Shown here: one piece after another, positions 1 to 7,407 of the stretch | How the letters are laid out: each line of letters opens with the position of its first letter | Position numbering within the stretch: position 1 is the first letter of the stretch | DNA from: Halarsenatibacter sp964462585 | GTDB taxonomy: Bacteria > Bacillota > Halanaerobiia > Halanaerobiales > Halarsenatibacteraceae | Length of the DNA stretch: 26,351 nucleotides | Assembly: GCA_964462585.1 (NCBI GenBank) | Contig: CAYXAK010000022.1 | Span: 1-26,351, forward strand | Direction of reading: 5' to 3' | Translations under genes and position numbers: made by a program | Notes under the pieces: model-generated | Seen by the model: only the letters and a program-made list of their open reading frames with translations | Databases searched by the model: none | Told to the model about the DNA's origin: nothing

Positions 1-2
1 TC

Positions 3-488
3 TCTGATTTGAATAATGAGTTCATAGAGGTTAAAATAAATGGTGAGGGATCCTATCTTCCCCGGAGCGAGATAGTCCTAACTGATGGAGATAATCCTCT
101 GGATCTCGATGAGGAGATCACTTCGGAACAGGAGATTTTTCTGGACCGGAGAGGACCTGTTCTCACAGTCCGTCAGCTGAAAAATTTTCTGCAGGAAAAT
201 CGGAAAGGGATCACCATAGAATTTAACAGCAGCAGACTGCAGCTGTCAAAGCCGGTTGAAAATATCAGAGTAAACGGCAGTGAACAGGAGGAGGACTATC
301 AGCTGAAGAGCGGTGATGTGATAGAATATGAGTGCCGGGAGATCACAGTGGATGAAATACTCAAGCATATAAACTATGGCATATCAAGAGATGTGAAGGA
401 TGAAGTCAGCATAATCATAAACGGCAGTGAGGCCGATTTTTCCAGCTCGGTCAGCGATAGCGATGAAATAGAAATGAGGTTTTCCTGA
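3..488 (+). CDS. C-terminal fragment of a beta-grasp-tailed protein, possibly an FtsA-like ATPase
   Basis: The reading frame is open to the left edge (codons begin at base 3), so the gene is cut by the window and its true start is not visible. The 160 or so visible residues are acidic and made of repeated short beta-rich units: 'VKINGEGSYLPRSEI' near the start, a middle unit ending 'LKSGDVIEYE', and a last unit 'SIIINGSEADFSSSVSDSDE'. Such ING...D-(G/D)-D-x-I units resemble the ThiS-like beta-grasp tails found at the end of the long clostridial proteins annotated as 'cell division FtsA domain-containing'. That assignment rests on recall of the tail pattern only; the ATPase domain would lie upstream of the window. 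It ends 12 bases before the next gene, with which it is probably co-transcribed. A SLBB- or ThiS-like tail on another protein is the alternative. Confidence 0.55.
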   Translation, partial: SDLNNEFIEVKINGEGSYLPRSEIVLTDGDNPLDLDEEITSEQEIFLDRRGPVLTVRQLKNFLQENRKGITIEFNSSRLQLSKPVENIRVNGSEQEEDYQLKSGDVIEYECREITVDEILKHINYGISRDVKDEVSIIINGSEADFSSSVSDSDEIEMRFS

Positions 489-500
489 GGGGGATAAAGC

Positions 501-869
501 ATGAATCTGACGGGAAATATTATCTTTCTGGGCTGCGAGGATCTGGACCGGATAAGGAATATATACGGCGGATTTCTCGGTTTTCCCCTGGAAAAAGACC
601 AGGGAAAATGTCTGATATACAGCATGCCTGGCGGGGGAATGCTGGGATTCTGTGAACATCTTTCAAAATGCCATCAGGAGAAATCTCCCATTATAACACT
701 TCTCTGTGAGAATAGAGAAGAGGTGGAGAGCACCCATCAAGAATTTGCGGAAGAATCCGGTATAGAGATCGAAAGTTCACCTGAGCTCAACCCCGATTTT
801 AATCTATATCACTTTTTTGCCAGGGACCCGGAGGGCTATCTTCTGGAGGTTCAGACCTTCCTGGATTAG
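501..869 (+). CDS. VOC (glyoxalase/bleomycin-resistance fold) protein
   Basis: A 122-residue protein of the vicinal-oxygen-chelate superfamily, the usual size for a single VOC subunit. It opens with 'IIFLGCEDLDRIRNIYGGFL', the typical first beta strand plus helix in which a partner 'comes into contact' with a substrate. It closes with 'FFARDPEGYLLEVQTFLD', the family's hallmark last strands; Glu116 in LLEVQ is the position that normally binds a divalent metal. The N-terminal metal position (often His) is not obvious, since the first strand carries Leu-Gly-Cys, so metal use and substrate cannot be predicted. The GAGGGGG sequence seven or so bases before the ATG sets the start. The stop is only 4 bases from the stop of the convergent PAP2 gene. 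Confidence 0.85.
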   Translation: MNLTGNIIFLGCEDLDRIRNIYGGFLGFPLEKDQGKCLIYSMPGGGMLGFCEHLSKCHQEKSPIITLLCENREEVESTHQEFAEESGIEIESSPELNPDFNLYHFFARDPEGYLLEVQTFLD

Positions 870-873
870 AGGA

Positions 874-1293
874 TCATGCTGCCAGAATGGCTATAATGAA
901 GCCCAGCATCATTCCGGCAAGAATTTCAAAGGGAGTATGGCCTATTAACTCTTTAAATTCTCTTTTTATATTGTCCTTTTCCCGGTCAAGTTCTGCTGGA
1001 TTCACTTCCGTTATAATTCTGTTCAGTATCTTAGCCTGTTCCCCCACTGACCTGCGGACACCACCCGCATCATAGATGGTTATCAGGGAGAAGACTGCCG
1101 TGATGGCAAAGAGATCGGAATTGATGCCGTGGATTATTCCAATCTGAGTGGCCAGGCAGGTGACAAAGGCCGCATGTGAGCTGGGCATACCTCCCGAGCC
1201 GATTATTCTCGCAGGTCGGGGAGGAGAGACGGTAAATATTTTGATGGCCTGTGCTGTCAATAGAGCCAGTGCCGATATAGCCAGAGAGTTCAA
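874..1293 (-). CDS. divergent PAP2 family membrane protein (YuiD-like, DUF212)
   Basis: A 139-residue membrane protein of the divergent PAP2 family (acid phosphatase/vanadium haloperoxidase-related). Conserved family signatures are present in order: 'GGMPSSHAA' near residue 34, 'YDAGGVRRSVGEQA' in the middle, and 'GHTPFEILAGMMLG' close to the C-terminus. Hydrophobic segments lie at both ends and in the middle. Members are membrane proteins with proposed phosphatase activity but no settled substrate. The start codon is TTG (plus-strand bases 1291-1293), preceded by GAGGTG at a suitable distance. It is the only gene on the minus strand in this window, meets the VOC gene tail to tail with a 4-base gap, and is divergent from folC. 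A plausible own promoter lies upstream at 1339-1368. Confidence 0.9.
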   Translation of the reverse strand: MNSLAISALALLTAQAIKIFTVSPPRPARIIGSGGMPSSHAAFVTCLATQIGIIHGINSDLFAITAVFSLITIYDAGGVRRSVGEQAKILNRIITEVNPAELDREKDNIKREFKELIGHTPFEILAGMMLGFIIAILAA

Positions 1294-1338
1294 GTGTTTA
1301 ACACCTCACATTTTTCTTTATCCGTCATCATTGATTTT

Positions 1339-1368
1339 ATTTTAATACATCTACAGGTAATTTATCAA
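1339..1368 (-). promoter_or_regulatory. candidate sigma-A type promoter of the PAP2 gene
   Basis: Reading the minus strand, TTGATA (1368-1363) is followed after 18 bases by TAAAAT (1344-1339), about 45 bases upstream of the TTG start. The surrounding 110-base region between the divergent PAP2 and folC genes is very A+T rich. A TATAAT on the plus strand at 1375-1380 could serve folC, but no convincing -35 box accompanies it. Confidence 0.4.
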
Positions 1369-1405
1369 GACATATATAATATTATAGTAGAGGTGTAAAA
1401 TCCAG

Positions 1406-2728
1406 ATGAATTCATTTGATCCAGTTGAATATTTTAAACAATTTCCGCTTTTTGGCAGTGATGAGGGCTTTAAACCCGGCCTGAAGAGAGTTGGAAGACT
1501 GCTGGCAGGGCTGGATTATGATGAGGAAGGCCTGAACTATATTCATGTTGCCGGCAGCAATGGCAAGGGATCCACTGTGGCCATGCTGGAGAGCATATAT
1601 CTGCAGGCCGGCTATTCGGTGGGCAGATACACATCGCCCCATATAGAGGAGTTCGAGGAGAGGATAAGGGTAGATGGAGAGAACATCTCCCGGGAGGAAC
1701 TGAGCGAACTGGCGGCTGAAATTGCTGACCTTGTTCAGAAACCAGGTTTCTGGCAGGATACAGGCAGACCGACTTTTTTCGAAGTGGTGACTGCGGCAGC
1801 CCTGACACATTTTTCCCGGAAAAAACCGGATATAGCCGTCCTTGAAACAGGCCTGGGAGGCAGGCTCGATGCCACAAATATCATAGAGTCTCCTGTGGCC
1901 TGTGTGATAACAAATGTAACCCTGGAACATACCGAATATCTGGGTGATACCCTCAGCGAAATAGCAGCTGAGAAGGCCGGTATAATCAAAAACGGGGCAA
2001 AGGTTATCTGCGGCGAGAACAGAGAGGAGCCGGCCGGTGTCATAAGAAAGAAGGCCTTATCTGAGGGGTCCAGCCTTTTTTTCAGCAGGGAATATTTTGA
2101 TCTGGATGAATGGGAGGAGAAAGCTCACAATCAGAAGTTTACACTGAGCAGAGAGGACTATAAAATTTCCGTGGAGCTGGAGCTTCTGGGTGAACATCAG
2201 GTATATAATGCCATAACCGCCAGCACCGCTGCCAGTGTTTTATGTGATGAATTTTTCGTCAGCAGTGATGATATCTCCCGGGGTTTAAATCAGGTCAGCT
2301 GGCCGGGAAGGCTGGAAGTGGTGAGGAAAAATCCGCCGGTTATACTCGATGGAAGCCATACGAGTGCAGGCATGAAGTTTTTAAGAGAATATTTAAACAG
2401 AAATCACGCTCTTTACGATAAAATCACCTTTATTCTGGCAGTGCTTGAGGGAAAAGACCTTGAGGATATGATAGGTGAATTAAAGTCAGTCGAAGGTGAG
2501 GTCGAGATTGTTCTCACTTCAGGAAGCACTGAAAGAGCTTTACATCCCGCGAAGATAGCGGATAGCATAAAAGAGGGATTGACCGTCAGAGACAGAGGAG
2601 AGCTTTTGAACGCATTCCGGAATTCTCTCGATAATCAAACTGAGAGGGAATTAATCTGTGTTACGGGTTCTCTCTATAATGTCCTGGAGATCAAAAAAGC
2701 TCTGAGAAATTCTGAAATAGTTCTATAG
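1406..2728 (+). CDS. folC: folylpolyglutamate synthase / dihydrofolate synthase
   Basis: A 440-residue Mur-ligase-type enzyme that adds glutamate to dihydropteroate and/or extends the polyglutamate tail of folates, using ATP, in the cytoplasm. The ATP-binding loop is 'HVAGSNGKGST' (residues 47-57), followed by the conserved 'TSPHIEEFEERI' segment, 'ETGLGGRLDATN' and 'HTEYLGDTLSEIAAEKAGI', all typical of FolC. The C-terminal domain motif, normally DGAHNP, reads DGSHTSAG at residues 315-322; the Asp and His are kept but Asn-Pro is not. The ATG is preceded by GAGGTG 10 bases upstream. Length is normal. It is followed 16 bases later by the SPOR gene, a folC-SPOR arrangement common in Clostridia upstream of maf-radC-mre. 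Confidence 0.95.
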   Translation: MNSFDPVEYFKQFPLFGSDEGFKPGLKRVGRLLAGLDYDEEGLNYIHVAGSNGKGSTVAMLESIYLQAGYSVGRYTSPHIEEFEERIRVDGENISREELSELAAEIADLVQKPGFWQDTGRPTFFEVVTAAALTHFSRKKPDIAVLETGLGGRLDATNIIESPVACVITNVTLEHTEYLGDTLSEIAAEKAGIIKNGAKVICGENREEPAGVIRKKALSEGSSLFFSREYFDLDEWEEKAHNQKFTLSREDYKISVELELLGEHQVYNAITASTAASVLCDEFFVSSDDISRGLNQVSWPGRLEVVRKNPPVILDGSHTSAGMKFLREYLNRNHALYDKITFILAVLEGKDLEDMIGELKSVEGEVEIVLTSGSTERALHPAKIADSIKEGLTVRDRGELLNAFRNSLDNQTERELICVTGSLYNVLEIKKALRNSEIVL

Positions 2729-2744
2729 ATTGGGGGTTTAATTT

Positions 2745-3338
2745 ATGTCAAAATTCCCCGCAGGTGATGAGAGCGGTTCATTGCGGTTTATTGTTCTATT
2801 GATAATCCTTTCCATGGCTGCGGTATATGTGGGTTTTCAGCTCGGCAATACTTTCTTTGCCTGGCAGACTTCACCTGAAGAGGAGATAGAGGTGGAGGAG
2901 GCCCCTATGTCCGCTGATGAGGAGCCGCCGGAGGAAATTCCGGATGAACAGATAGAACCGGAGGAGGAAATGGCAGAGCAGGATGATCTGGAAGATCCAG
3001 CAGAACAGGTTGCCGGGCCGGAAGAACAGCCTGAAGAAGCAGAAGAAGAGCCGGAAGACATCGAAGATGCTCAGGATGATGATCTACAGACAGATGGTAT
3101 GGAGGAAGAGGAGATCGATCGCGATGCAGATTTTCTCGTACAGGCAGGAGCCTTTGGTCAGGAGGAAAACGCTGAAGCTTTTGCAGCTGAGCTGAGTGAG
3201 ATGAACTATCCAGCATTTATCTCGGGAAGTGAACCATATCAGGTGAAGGTTGTCGGAGGGGATACAAGAGAACAGGCAGAAGATGTAGCAGATAGTTTGA
3301 GAGAAGATGGTTATGAAGTTTTCGTGCATTCACAGTAA
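2745..3338 (+). CDS. membrane-anchored SPOR domain protein
   Basis: A 197-residue protein in three parts. Residues about 13-36 form one transmembrane segment ('FIVLLIILSMAAVYVGFQLG'). Residues about 42-128 are an extremely acidic Glu/Asp/Pro linker with almost no hydrophobic residues, likely extended outside the membrane. Residues about 129-197 are a SPOR domain, opening with 'DFLVQAGAFGQEENAEAFA' and containing 'YQVKVVGGDTREQAEDVA' and a final 'YEVFVHSQ'. SPOR domains bind septal peptidoglycan stripped of stem peptides, so a division or wall-related role is expected. GGGGG lies about 9 bases ahead of the ATG. It sits between folC and rnfC, with 27 bases to the latter, so all may share a transcript. 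Confidence 0.9.
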   Translation: MSKFPAGDESGSLRFIVLLIILSMAAVYVGFQLGNTFFAWQTSPEEEIEVEEAPMSADEEPPEEIPDEQIEPEEEMAEQDDLEDPAEQVAGPEEQPEEAEEEPEDIEDAQDDDLQTDGMEEEEIDRDADFLVQAGAFGQEENAEAFAAELSEMNYPAFISGSEPYQVKVVGGDTREQAEDVADSLREDGYEVFVHSQ

Positions 3339-3365
3339 GTTCTATTCAACTTGAGGTGATAAACA

Positions 3366-4700
3366 TTGGTTAAAATTTTTGCCAGCAAAGGGGTACATCC
3401 CCCGGAGAACAAAGATCTGAGTTCAGATAAAGAATTACAGCCCCTGTCCCGGGTCTCAGAGTTAAAGATACCAATCCAGCAGCATATCGGTGCTCCCCTG
3501 GAACCGACGGTGGAGAAGGGAGATAGGGTGGAAAGATGGGAGAAGATAGCTGACAGTGAAGCATTTGTATCAGCCCCTGTCCATTCCCCTGTCAGCGGTA
3601 AAGTAAAGGGGATTGAGAAGATATCCGTGCCGGCGGGGGATAGAGTAGAGGCTGTTATCATCTCTGCCGATGAGGAGGAAACAGCTGGTGCAGAGTCGGA
3701 TAAGAAAAGAAATTGGGATAGCTCACTGAATAATCTATCTGCGGATGAAATAAGGAATGCGGTCAGGGAAGCTGGCATTGCAGGTATGGGCGGAGCCATG
3801 TTCCCCACACATGTTAAGTTATCGGTGCCGGAGGAAAAAAATATCGATTATTTTATTCTCAATGGAGCTGAATGTGAACCCTATCTAACCGTTGACCATC
3901 GTCTCATGGTGGAGAGGACCGCAAAGCTCCTGCGGGGATTTAAGCTTCTCATGCAGGCAGCAGAGGTTGAAGACGGTATAATTGCCATCGAGGAGAACAA
4001 ACCCGATGCCATCGATAAGATGAAAAAGATAGTCGAGGATGAGGATAATATAGAGGTTGAAGTTCTGCCCTCGAGGTATCCCCAGGGTGGAGAAACCGTT
4101 CTGATTAAATCCCTTCTCGATAGAGAAGTGCCCGTGGGAGGTCTTCCCCTTGATGTGGGGGTTATCGTGAATAATGTGGCAACTGCTGCTGCAGTTGCAG
4201 ATGCCGTGGATAGAGGGAAACCGCTCGTAGATCGTCCTCTCACCATCTCCGGCGGCGGAATTAATGAACCCGGTAACTATATTGTTCCCATTGGCACCCC
4301 CATTGAAAGGGTTATCGAGGAGGCGGGAGGTTTCTCCGGTGAGATAGGCAAAGTTGTGGCAGGAGGCCCCATGCTGGGCAAGGCTCAGGCTTCACTTTCT
4401 GCCCCGGTTGTGAAGGGCACCAGCGGCATTCTGGTAATGAGAAAGGATGAGGTGGAAAAATTTGAACCTGATCCCTGCATCAAATGTGCCCGCTGTGTGG
4501 ATGTCTGCCCCGTTGATCTAATGCCTACCAGCCTGGAAGAATATGCTAAAGAGGAGAAGCTGGATTTTCTGGAAGAGTACAGGGTGACTAACTGTATTGA
4601 ATGTGGCTCCTGTTCCTATATATGCCCCTCCCAGCGTCCTCTTGTCCATTATATCAGGCTCGGCAAAAGAAAATTGAATGCCAGTCAACAGTCAGAATAG
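3366..4700 (+). CDS. rnfC: Rnf complex subunit C (electron input, FMN/NADH-linked, two 4Fe-4S clusters)
   Basis: A 444-residue soluble subunit of the ion-translocating ferredoxin:NAD+ oxidoreductase; RnfC is the NAD(H)-interacting arm, related to NuoF. Characteristic segments are 'GGAMFPTHVKL', 'NGAECEPYLTVDHRLM' and 'PQGGETVLIKSLL'. Two 4Fe-4S ligand sets are seen near the C-terminus: Cys371, 374, 377, 381 and Cys410, 413, 416, 420. The N-terminal part carries a barrel-sandwich-like region ('APVHSPVSGKVKGI'). The start is TTG at 3366, preceded by GAGGTG eight bases upstream; there is no in-frame ATG nearby. First gene of the rnfCDGEAB operon, the order usual in Clostridia and acetogens. Confidence 0.96.
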   Translation: MVKIFASKGVHPPENKDLSSDKELQPLSRVSELKIPIQQHIGAPLEPTVEKGDRVERWEKIADSEAFVSAPVHSPVSGKVKGIEKISVPAGDRVEAVIISADEEETAGAESDKKRNWDSSLNNLSADEIRNAVREAGIAGMGGAMFPTHVKLSVPEEKNIDYFILNGAECEPYLTVDHRLMVERTAKLLRGFKLLMQAAEVEDGIIAIEENKPDAIDKMKKIVEDEDNIEVEVLPSRYPQGGETVLIKSLLDREVPVGGLPLDVGVIVNNVATAAAVADAVDRGKPLVDRPLTISGGGINEPGNYIVPIGTPIERVIEEAGGFSGEIGKVVAGGPMLGKAQASLSAPVVKGTSGILVMRKDEVEKFEPDPCIKCARCVDVCPVDLMPTSLEEYAKEEKLDFLEEYRVTNCIECGSCSYICPSQRPLVHYIRLGKRKLNASQQSE

Positions 4701-4717
4701 AAGGAGGATATGGATAT

Positions 4718-5635
4718 ATGAACTCAGAAGAGCTGGTAGTCTCCTCCTCCCCGCATGTGCGGGAGGAGAGCAGTGTGGAAGGGATTATGTGGTCTGTAGT
4801 TCTGGCTTTACTTCCTGCTGTAGCGGGATCTGTATACTTTTTTGGACTCAGGTCTTTAATCATAATGGCTGTAAGTATAGGTGTCTGCTGTTTGACAGAA
4901 TACATATTTCTGCGGGTTCGCGGCAAGAAGATAGCTCTTGGGGATGGGAGCGCTGTACTGACCGGACTGCTTATGGCTTTAACACTTCCCCCGGCAGTTC
5001 CTTACTGGACTGTGGCCATCGGGGCGCTGGTTGCCATCACACTGGGCAAGCAGGTATTTGGAGGGCTTGGTTACAATCCTTTTAATCCCGCTCTGGTGGG
5101 CAGGGCTTTTATCACTGCCTCCTATCCTGTTATAATGACAACCTGGACTATCGACGGTGAAACTGCCGCCACACCTCTGGCGCTTTATTCTGATGGTGTT
5201 ACCACCGATTACTGGGATCTTTTCATCGGAAATATCGCCGGTTCACTGGGAGAAACATCGGCATTTCTGCTTCTGCTGGGAGCCGCCTATCTTATCTATA
5301 AGGGCATATTGAACTGGCGGATTCCTGCCGGTATGATTTCAACTGTTGTTATTCTGACATTTATTCTGGGTCATGATCCGGTCTTTCACTTTCTTGCCGG
5401 CAGTTTGATTCTGGGAGCTTTTTATATGGCCACAGATATGGTGACTTCACCGATCACCCCCCTGGGCAGATGGATTTTTGGTATCGGGGCTGGGCTGCTG
5501 GTGGTCTTGATAAGATTTTGGGGCGGATATGAAGAAGGAGTTATGTATGCTATTCTGTTGATGAACATGACTGTACCTCTGCTGGATAGATATACAAGGC
5601 CTAGAAGTCTGGGCGAGGTGAAAAATAATGGCTGA
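4718..5635 (+). CDS. rnfD: Rnf complex subunit D (membrane, covalent FMN)
   Basis: A 305-residue integral membrane subunit of Rnf, homologous to NqrB. It has many hydrophobic segments and the typical loops 'GDGSAVLTGLLMALTLPP', 'GGLGYNPFNPALVGRAF' and 'MATDMVTSPITPLGR'. The probable flavinylation site is Thr152 in 'ETAATPL', matching the S/T-G-A-T-like site of RnfD/NqrB. The open frame extends back into rnfC, but the ATG at 4718 with AAGGAGG 10 bases upstream is clearly the start and gives the normal N-terminus. The 3' end overlaps rnfG by 8 bases. Confidence 0.95.
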   Translation: MNSEELVVSSSPHVREESSVEGIMWSVVLALLPAVAGSVYFFGLRSLIIMAVSIGVCCLTEYIFLRVRGKKIALGDGSAVLTGLLMALTLPPAVPYWTVAIGALVAITLGKQVFGGLGYNPFNPALVGRAFITASYPVIMTTWTIDGETAATPLALYSDGVTTDYWDLFIGNIAGSLGETSAFLLLLGAAYLIYKGILNWRIPAGMISTVVILTFILGHDPVFHFLAGSLILGAFYMATDMVTSPITPLGRWIFGIGAGLLVVLIRFWGGYEEGVMYAILLMNMTVPLLDRYTRPRSLGEVKNNG

Positions 5636-6197
5636 AAGTGATAGAGATTCTGTTAAAAGGCTGATTTTGACACTTACAGTGATAGGTGCTTTTGGCTCAC
5701 TTTTTCTTGCTTTTGTATTCACCTGGACAAATCCTCATATCCTCGAGCATGAAGCCCGGGCCAGAGAAGAGGCGATAATGACTGTTCTGCCTGATGCGGC
5801 AACATATGAAGAAGAGGTCAGGAATGACCAGACCTTCTATATCGGATATGATGAGAATGAGAATAGAGCAGGTGTGGCACTGACAGTTATACAGGGCGGA
5901 TATCAGGGAATGATCGAGGTTATGGTGGGGGTTGATCCCAACCGGGAAGAGATAATCTATATTTCCATACTCGATCACGAGGAAACGCCGGGGCTGGGAG
6001 CCCGGATAACTGAAGAGAGCTTCAAAGAAAACTTCCGCAACAAACCCATCGATGATTATGAACTGGTAAACAGAACCCCAGAAGAACCCTATGAGGTTGA
6101 GGGTATTGCCGGGGCGACCATATCGGCTGAGACGGTCAAAGAAATAGTTATGGAGGCTGGCAGCATAGCCTTAGAACACTTCGGGGGTGGGAGCTGA
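5628..6197 (+). CDS. rnfG: Rnf complex subunit G (covalent FMN-binding)
   Basis: A 189-residue subunit with one N-terminal transmembrane helix (about residues 12-32, 'LILTLTVIGAFGSLFLAFVF') and an FMN-binding domain facing the outside. The flavinylation motif 'GIAGATISAETV' puts Thr164 as the covalent FMN site, consistent with the S/T-G-A-T/S consensus. The conserved 'ILDHEETPGLGARI' segment of RnfG/NqrC is present. ApbE would be needed to attach FMN; no apbE gene is in this window. The ATG overlaps the end of rnfD by 8 bases, with GAGGTG just upstream. Its stop shares one base with the rnfE start. Confidence 0.95.
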   Translation: MAESDRDSVKRLILTLTVIGAFGSLFLAFVFTWTNPHILEHEARAREEAIMTVLPDAATYEEEVRNDQTFYIGYDENENRAGVALTVIQGGYQGMIEVMVGVDPNREEIIYISILDHEETPGLGARITEESFKENFRNKPIDDYELVNRTPEEPYEVEGIAGATISAETVKEIVMEAGSIALEHFGGGS

Positions 6198-6805
6198 TGA
6201 AAAACCTGCTGGCGATTTTTCGCAACGGTCTCTGGGCAGAAAATCCCATATTCAAGCTCATAATAGGGCTCTGTCCCACACTTGCAGTAACCAATACGGT
6301 TGAAAATGGTCTGGCAATGGGGCTGGCCACCAGTTTTGTTCTGATATCCTCTGAGATAGTAATATCGATAATCAAAAAGTGGATACCCAATGACGTGAGA
6401 ATCCCCAGCTTTATTCTGGTAATAGTGACTTTTGTAACCTTTACCGACTACTTTCTGGCAGCATTTTTCCCGCAGATCTCCGATCAGCTGGCTCTTTTTG
6501 TGCCTCTGATTGTTGTTAACTGTCTTATTTTAGGCCGCCAGGAAGCTTTTGCTTCAAAAAACCCAACTCACAGGGCTATATTCGATGCTGTGGGTATGGG
6601 AGTTGGATTTACCTGGGTTCTGGTTGTGCTCAGCCTGATAAGGGAGCTGCTGGGTATGGGCACAATTTTTGGTGTTGAAGTTTTTGGAGCCGCCTATCCG
6701 GAGATGATCGTTATGATACTGCCCAGCGGTGCTTTTCTGACCTTAGGAGTGATGGTAGGGGTTATAAATGTCATAGATAAAAAGGTGGGATCAGATAATG
6801 ATTGA
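6197..6805 (+). CDS. rnfE: Rnf complex subunit E (membrane)
   Basis: A 202-residue membrane protein of the RnfE/NqrD family. Family marks are 'NGLWAENPIFKLIIGLCPTL' at the N-terminus, 'TLAVTNTVENGLAMGLAT', 'PLIVVNCLILGRQEAFASKN' and 'DAVGMGVGF'. RnfE and RnfA are inverted-topology homologues that together coordinate an intramembrane iron-sulfur centre; Cys in 'GLCPTL' and 'VNCLILGR' are the expected ligands. Start and stop overlap with neighbours (TGATG with rnfG; 8 bases with rnfA), indicating translational coupling and equal stoichiometry. Confidence 0.95.
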   Translation: MKNLLAIFRNGLWAENPIFKLIIGLCPTLAVTNTVENGLAMGLATSFVLISSEIVISIIKKWIPNDVRIPSFILVIVTFVTFTDYFLAAFFPQISDQLALFVPLIVVNCLILGRQEAFASKNPTHRAIFDAVGMGVGFTWVLVVLSLIRELLGMGTIFGVEVFGAAYPEMIVMILPSGAFLTLGVMVGVINVIDKKVGSDND

Positions 6806-7388
6806 ATTTGAACACCTGCTGCTGTTATTTATAGCGACTGTTCTGGTAAATAATTTCGTTCTGATCAGGTTTTTGGGCATCTGTCCCTTTCTGGGGGTTT
6901 CCAGACATGTTGATACTGCTTTCAGCATGGGGCTGGCCACGACCTTTGTCATGACCATGACAGCCTTTATAGTGTATTTTGTTAATACATATATTCTGGT
7001 AGCCCTAAACCTGGAGTTTTTGAGGTATATGGCATTTATAATTGTTATAGCCTCACTCGTTCAGCTGGTGGAGATGTTTATCAGATACGCCAGTCCTGTT
7101 TTATATAAGGCTCTGGGCATCTACCTCCCTCTGATCACGACAAACTGCGCTATAATGGGTATGGCTTTGATGATTCCTCTGGAAGGCTATAATTTTATTG
7201 AGAGCCTGGTCTTTGGCTTTGGAGCCGGCGTCGGTTTTACCATAGCTATCGTGCTCATTGCCGGCCTGAGGGAAAAACTTGAATTTGGAGATGTGCCGGA
7301 GAGTTTACAGGGTGTGCCTATAACTCTTATTCTGGCGGGAATAATGGCTCTGGCTTTTATGGGTTTTGCAGGAATGATCACCGTATAA
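6798..7388 (+). CDS. rnfA: Rnf complex subunit A (membrane)
   Basis: A 196-residue membrane protein of the RnfA/NqrE family. It contains 'NNFVLIRFLGICPFLGVS', 'SMGLATTFVMTMTA' and 'LPLITTNCAIMGMAL', with the two Cys expected to bind the intramembrane cluster shared with RnfE. About six hydrophobic helices are visible, and the C-terminal 'ALAFMGFAGMITV' is typical. The ATG lies inside the end of rnfE. A 19-base gap with AAGGAGG leads to rnfB. Confidence 0.95.
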   Translation: MIEFEHLLLLFIATVLVNNFVLIRFLGICPFLGVSRHVDTAFSMGLATTFVMTMTAFIVYFVNTYILVALNLEFLRYMAFIIVIASLVQLVEMFIRYASPVLYKALGIYLPLITTNCAIMGMALMIPLEGYNFIESLVFGFGAGVGFTIAIVLIAGLREKLEFGDVPESLQGVPITLILAGIMALAFMGFAGMITV

Positions 7389-7407
7389 ATTAAGGAGGTT
7401 TATCTGT

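Noticed and set aside
4601..4717. 39-codon N-terminal extension of rnfD into rnfC
   Set aside because: It would overlap the rnfC cluster-binding region; AAGGAGG at 4701-4707 sets the start at 4718.
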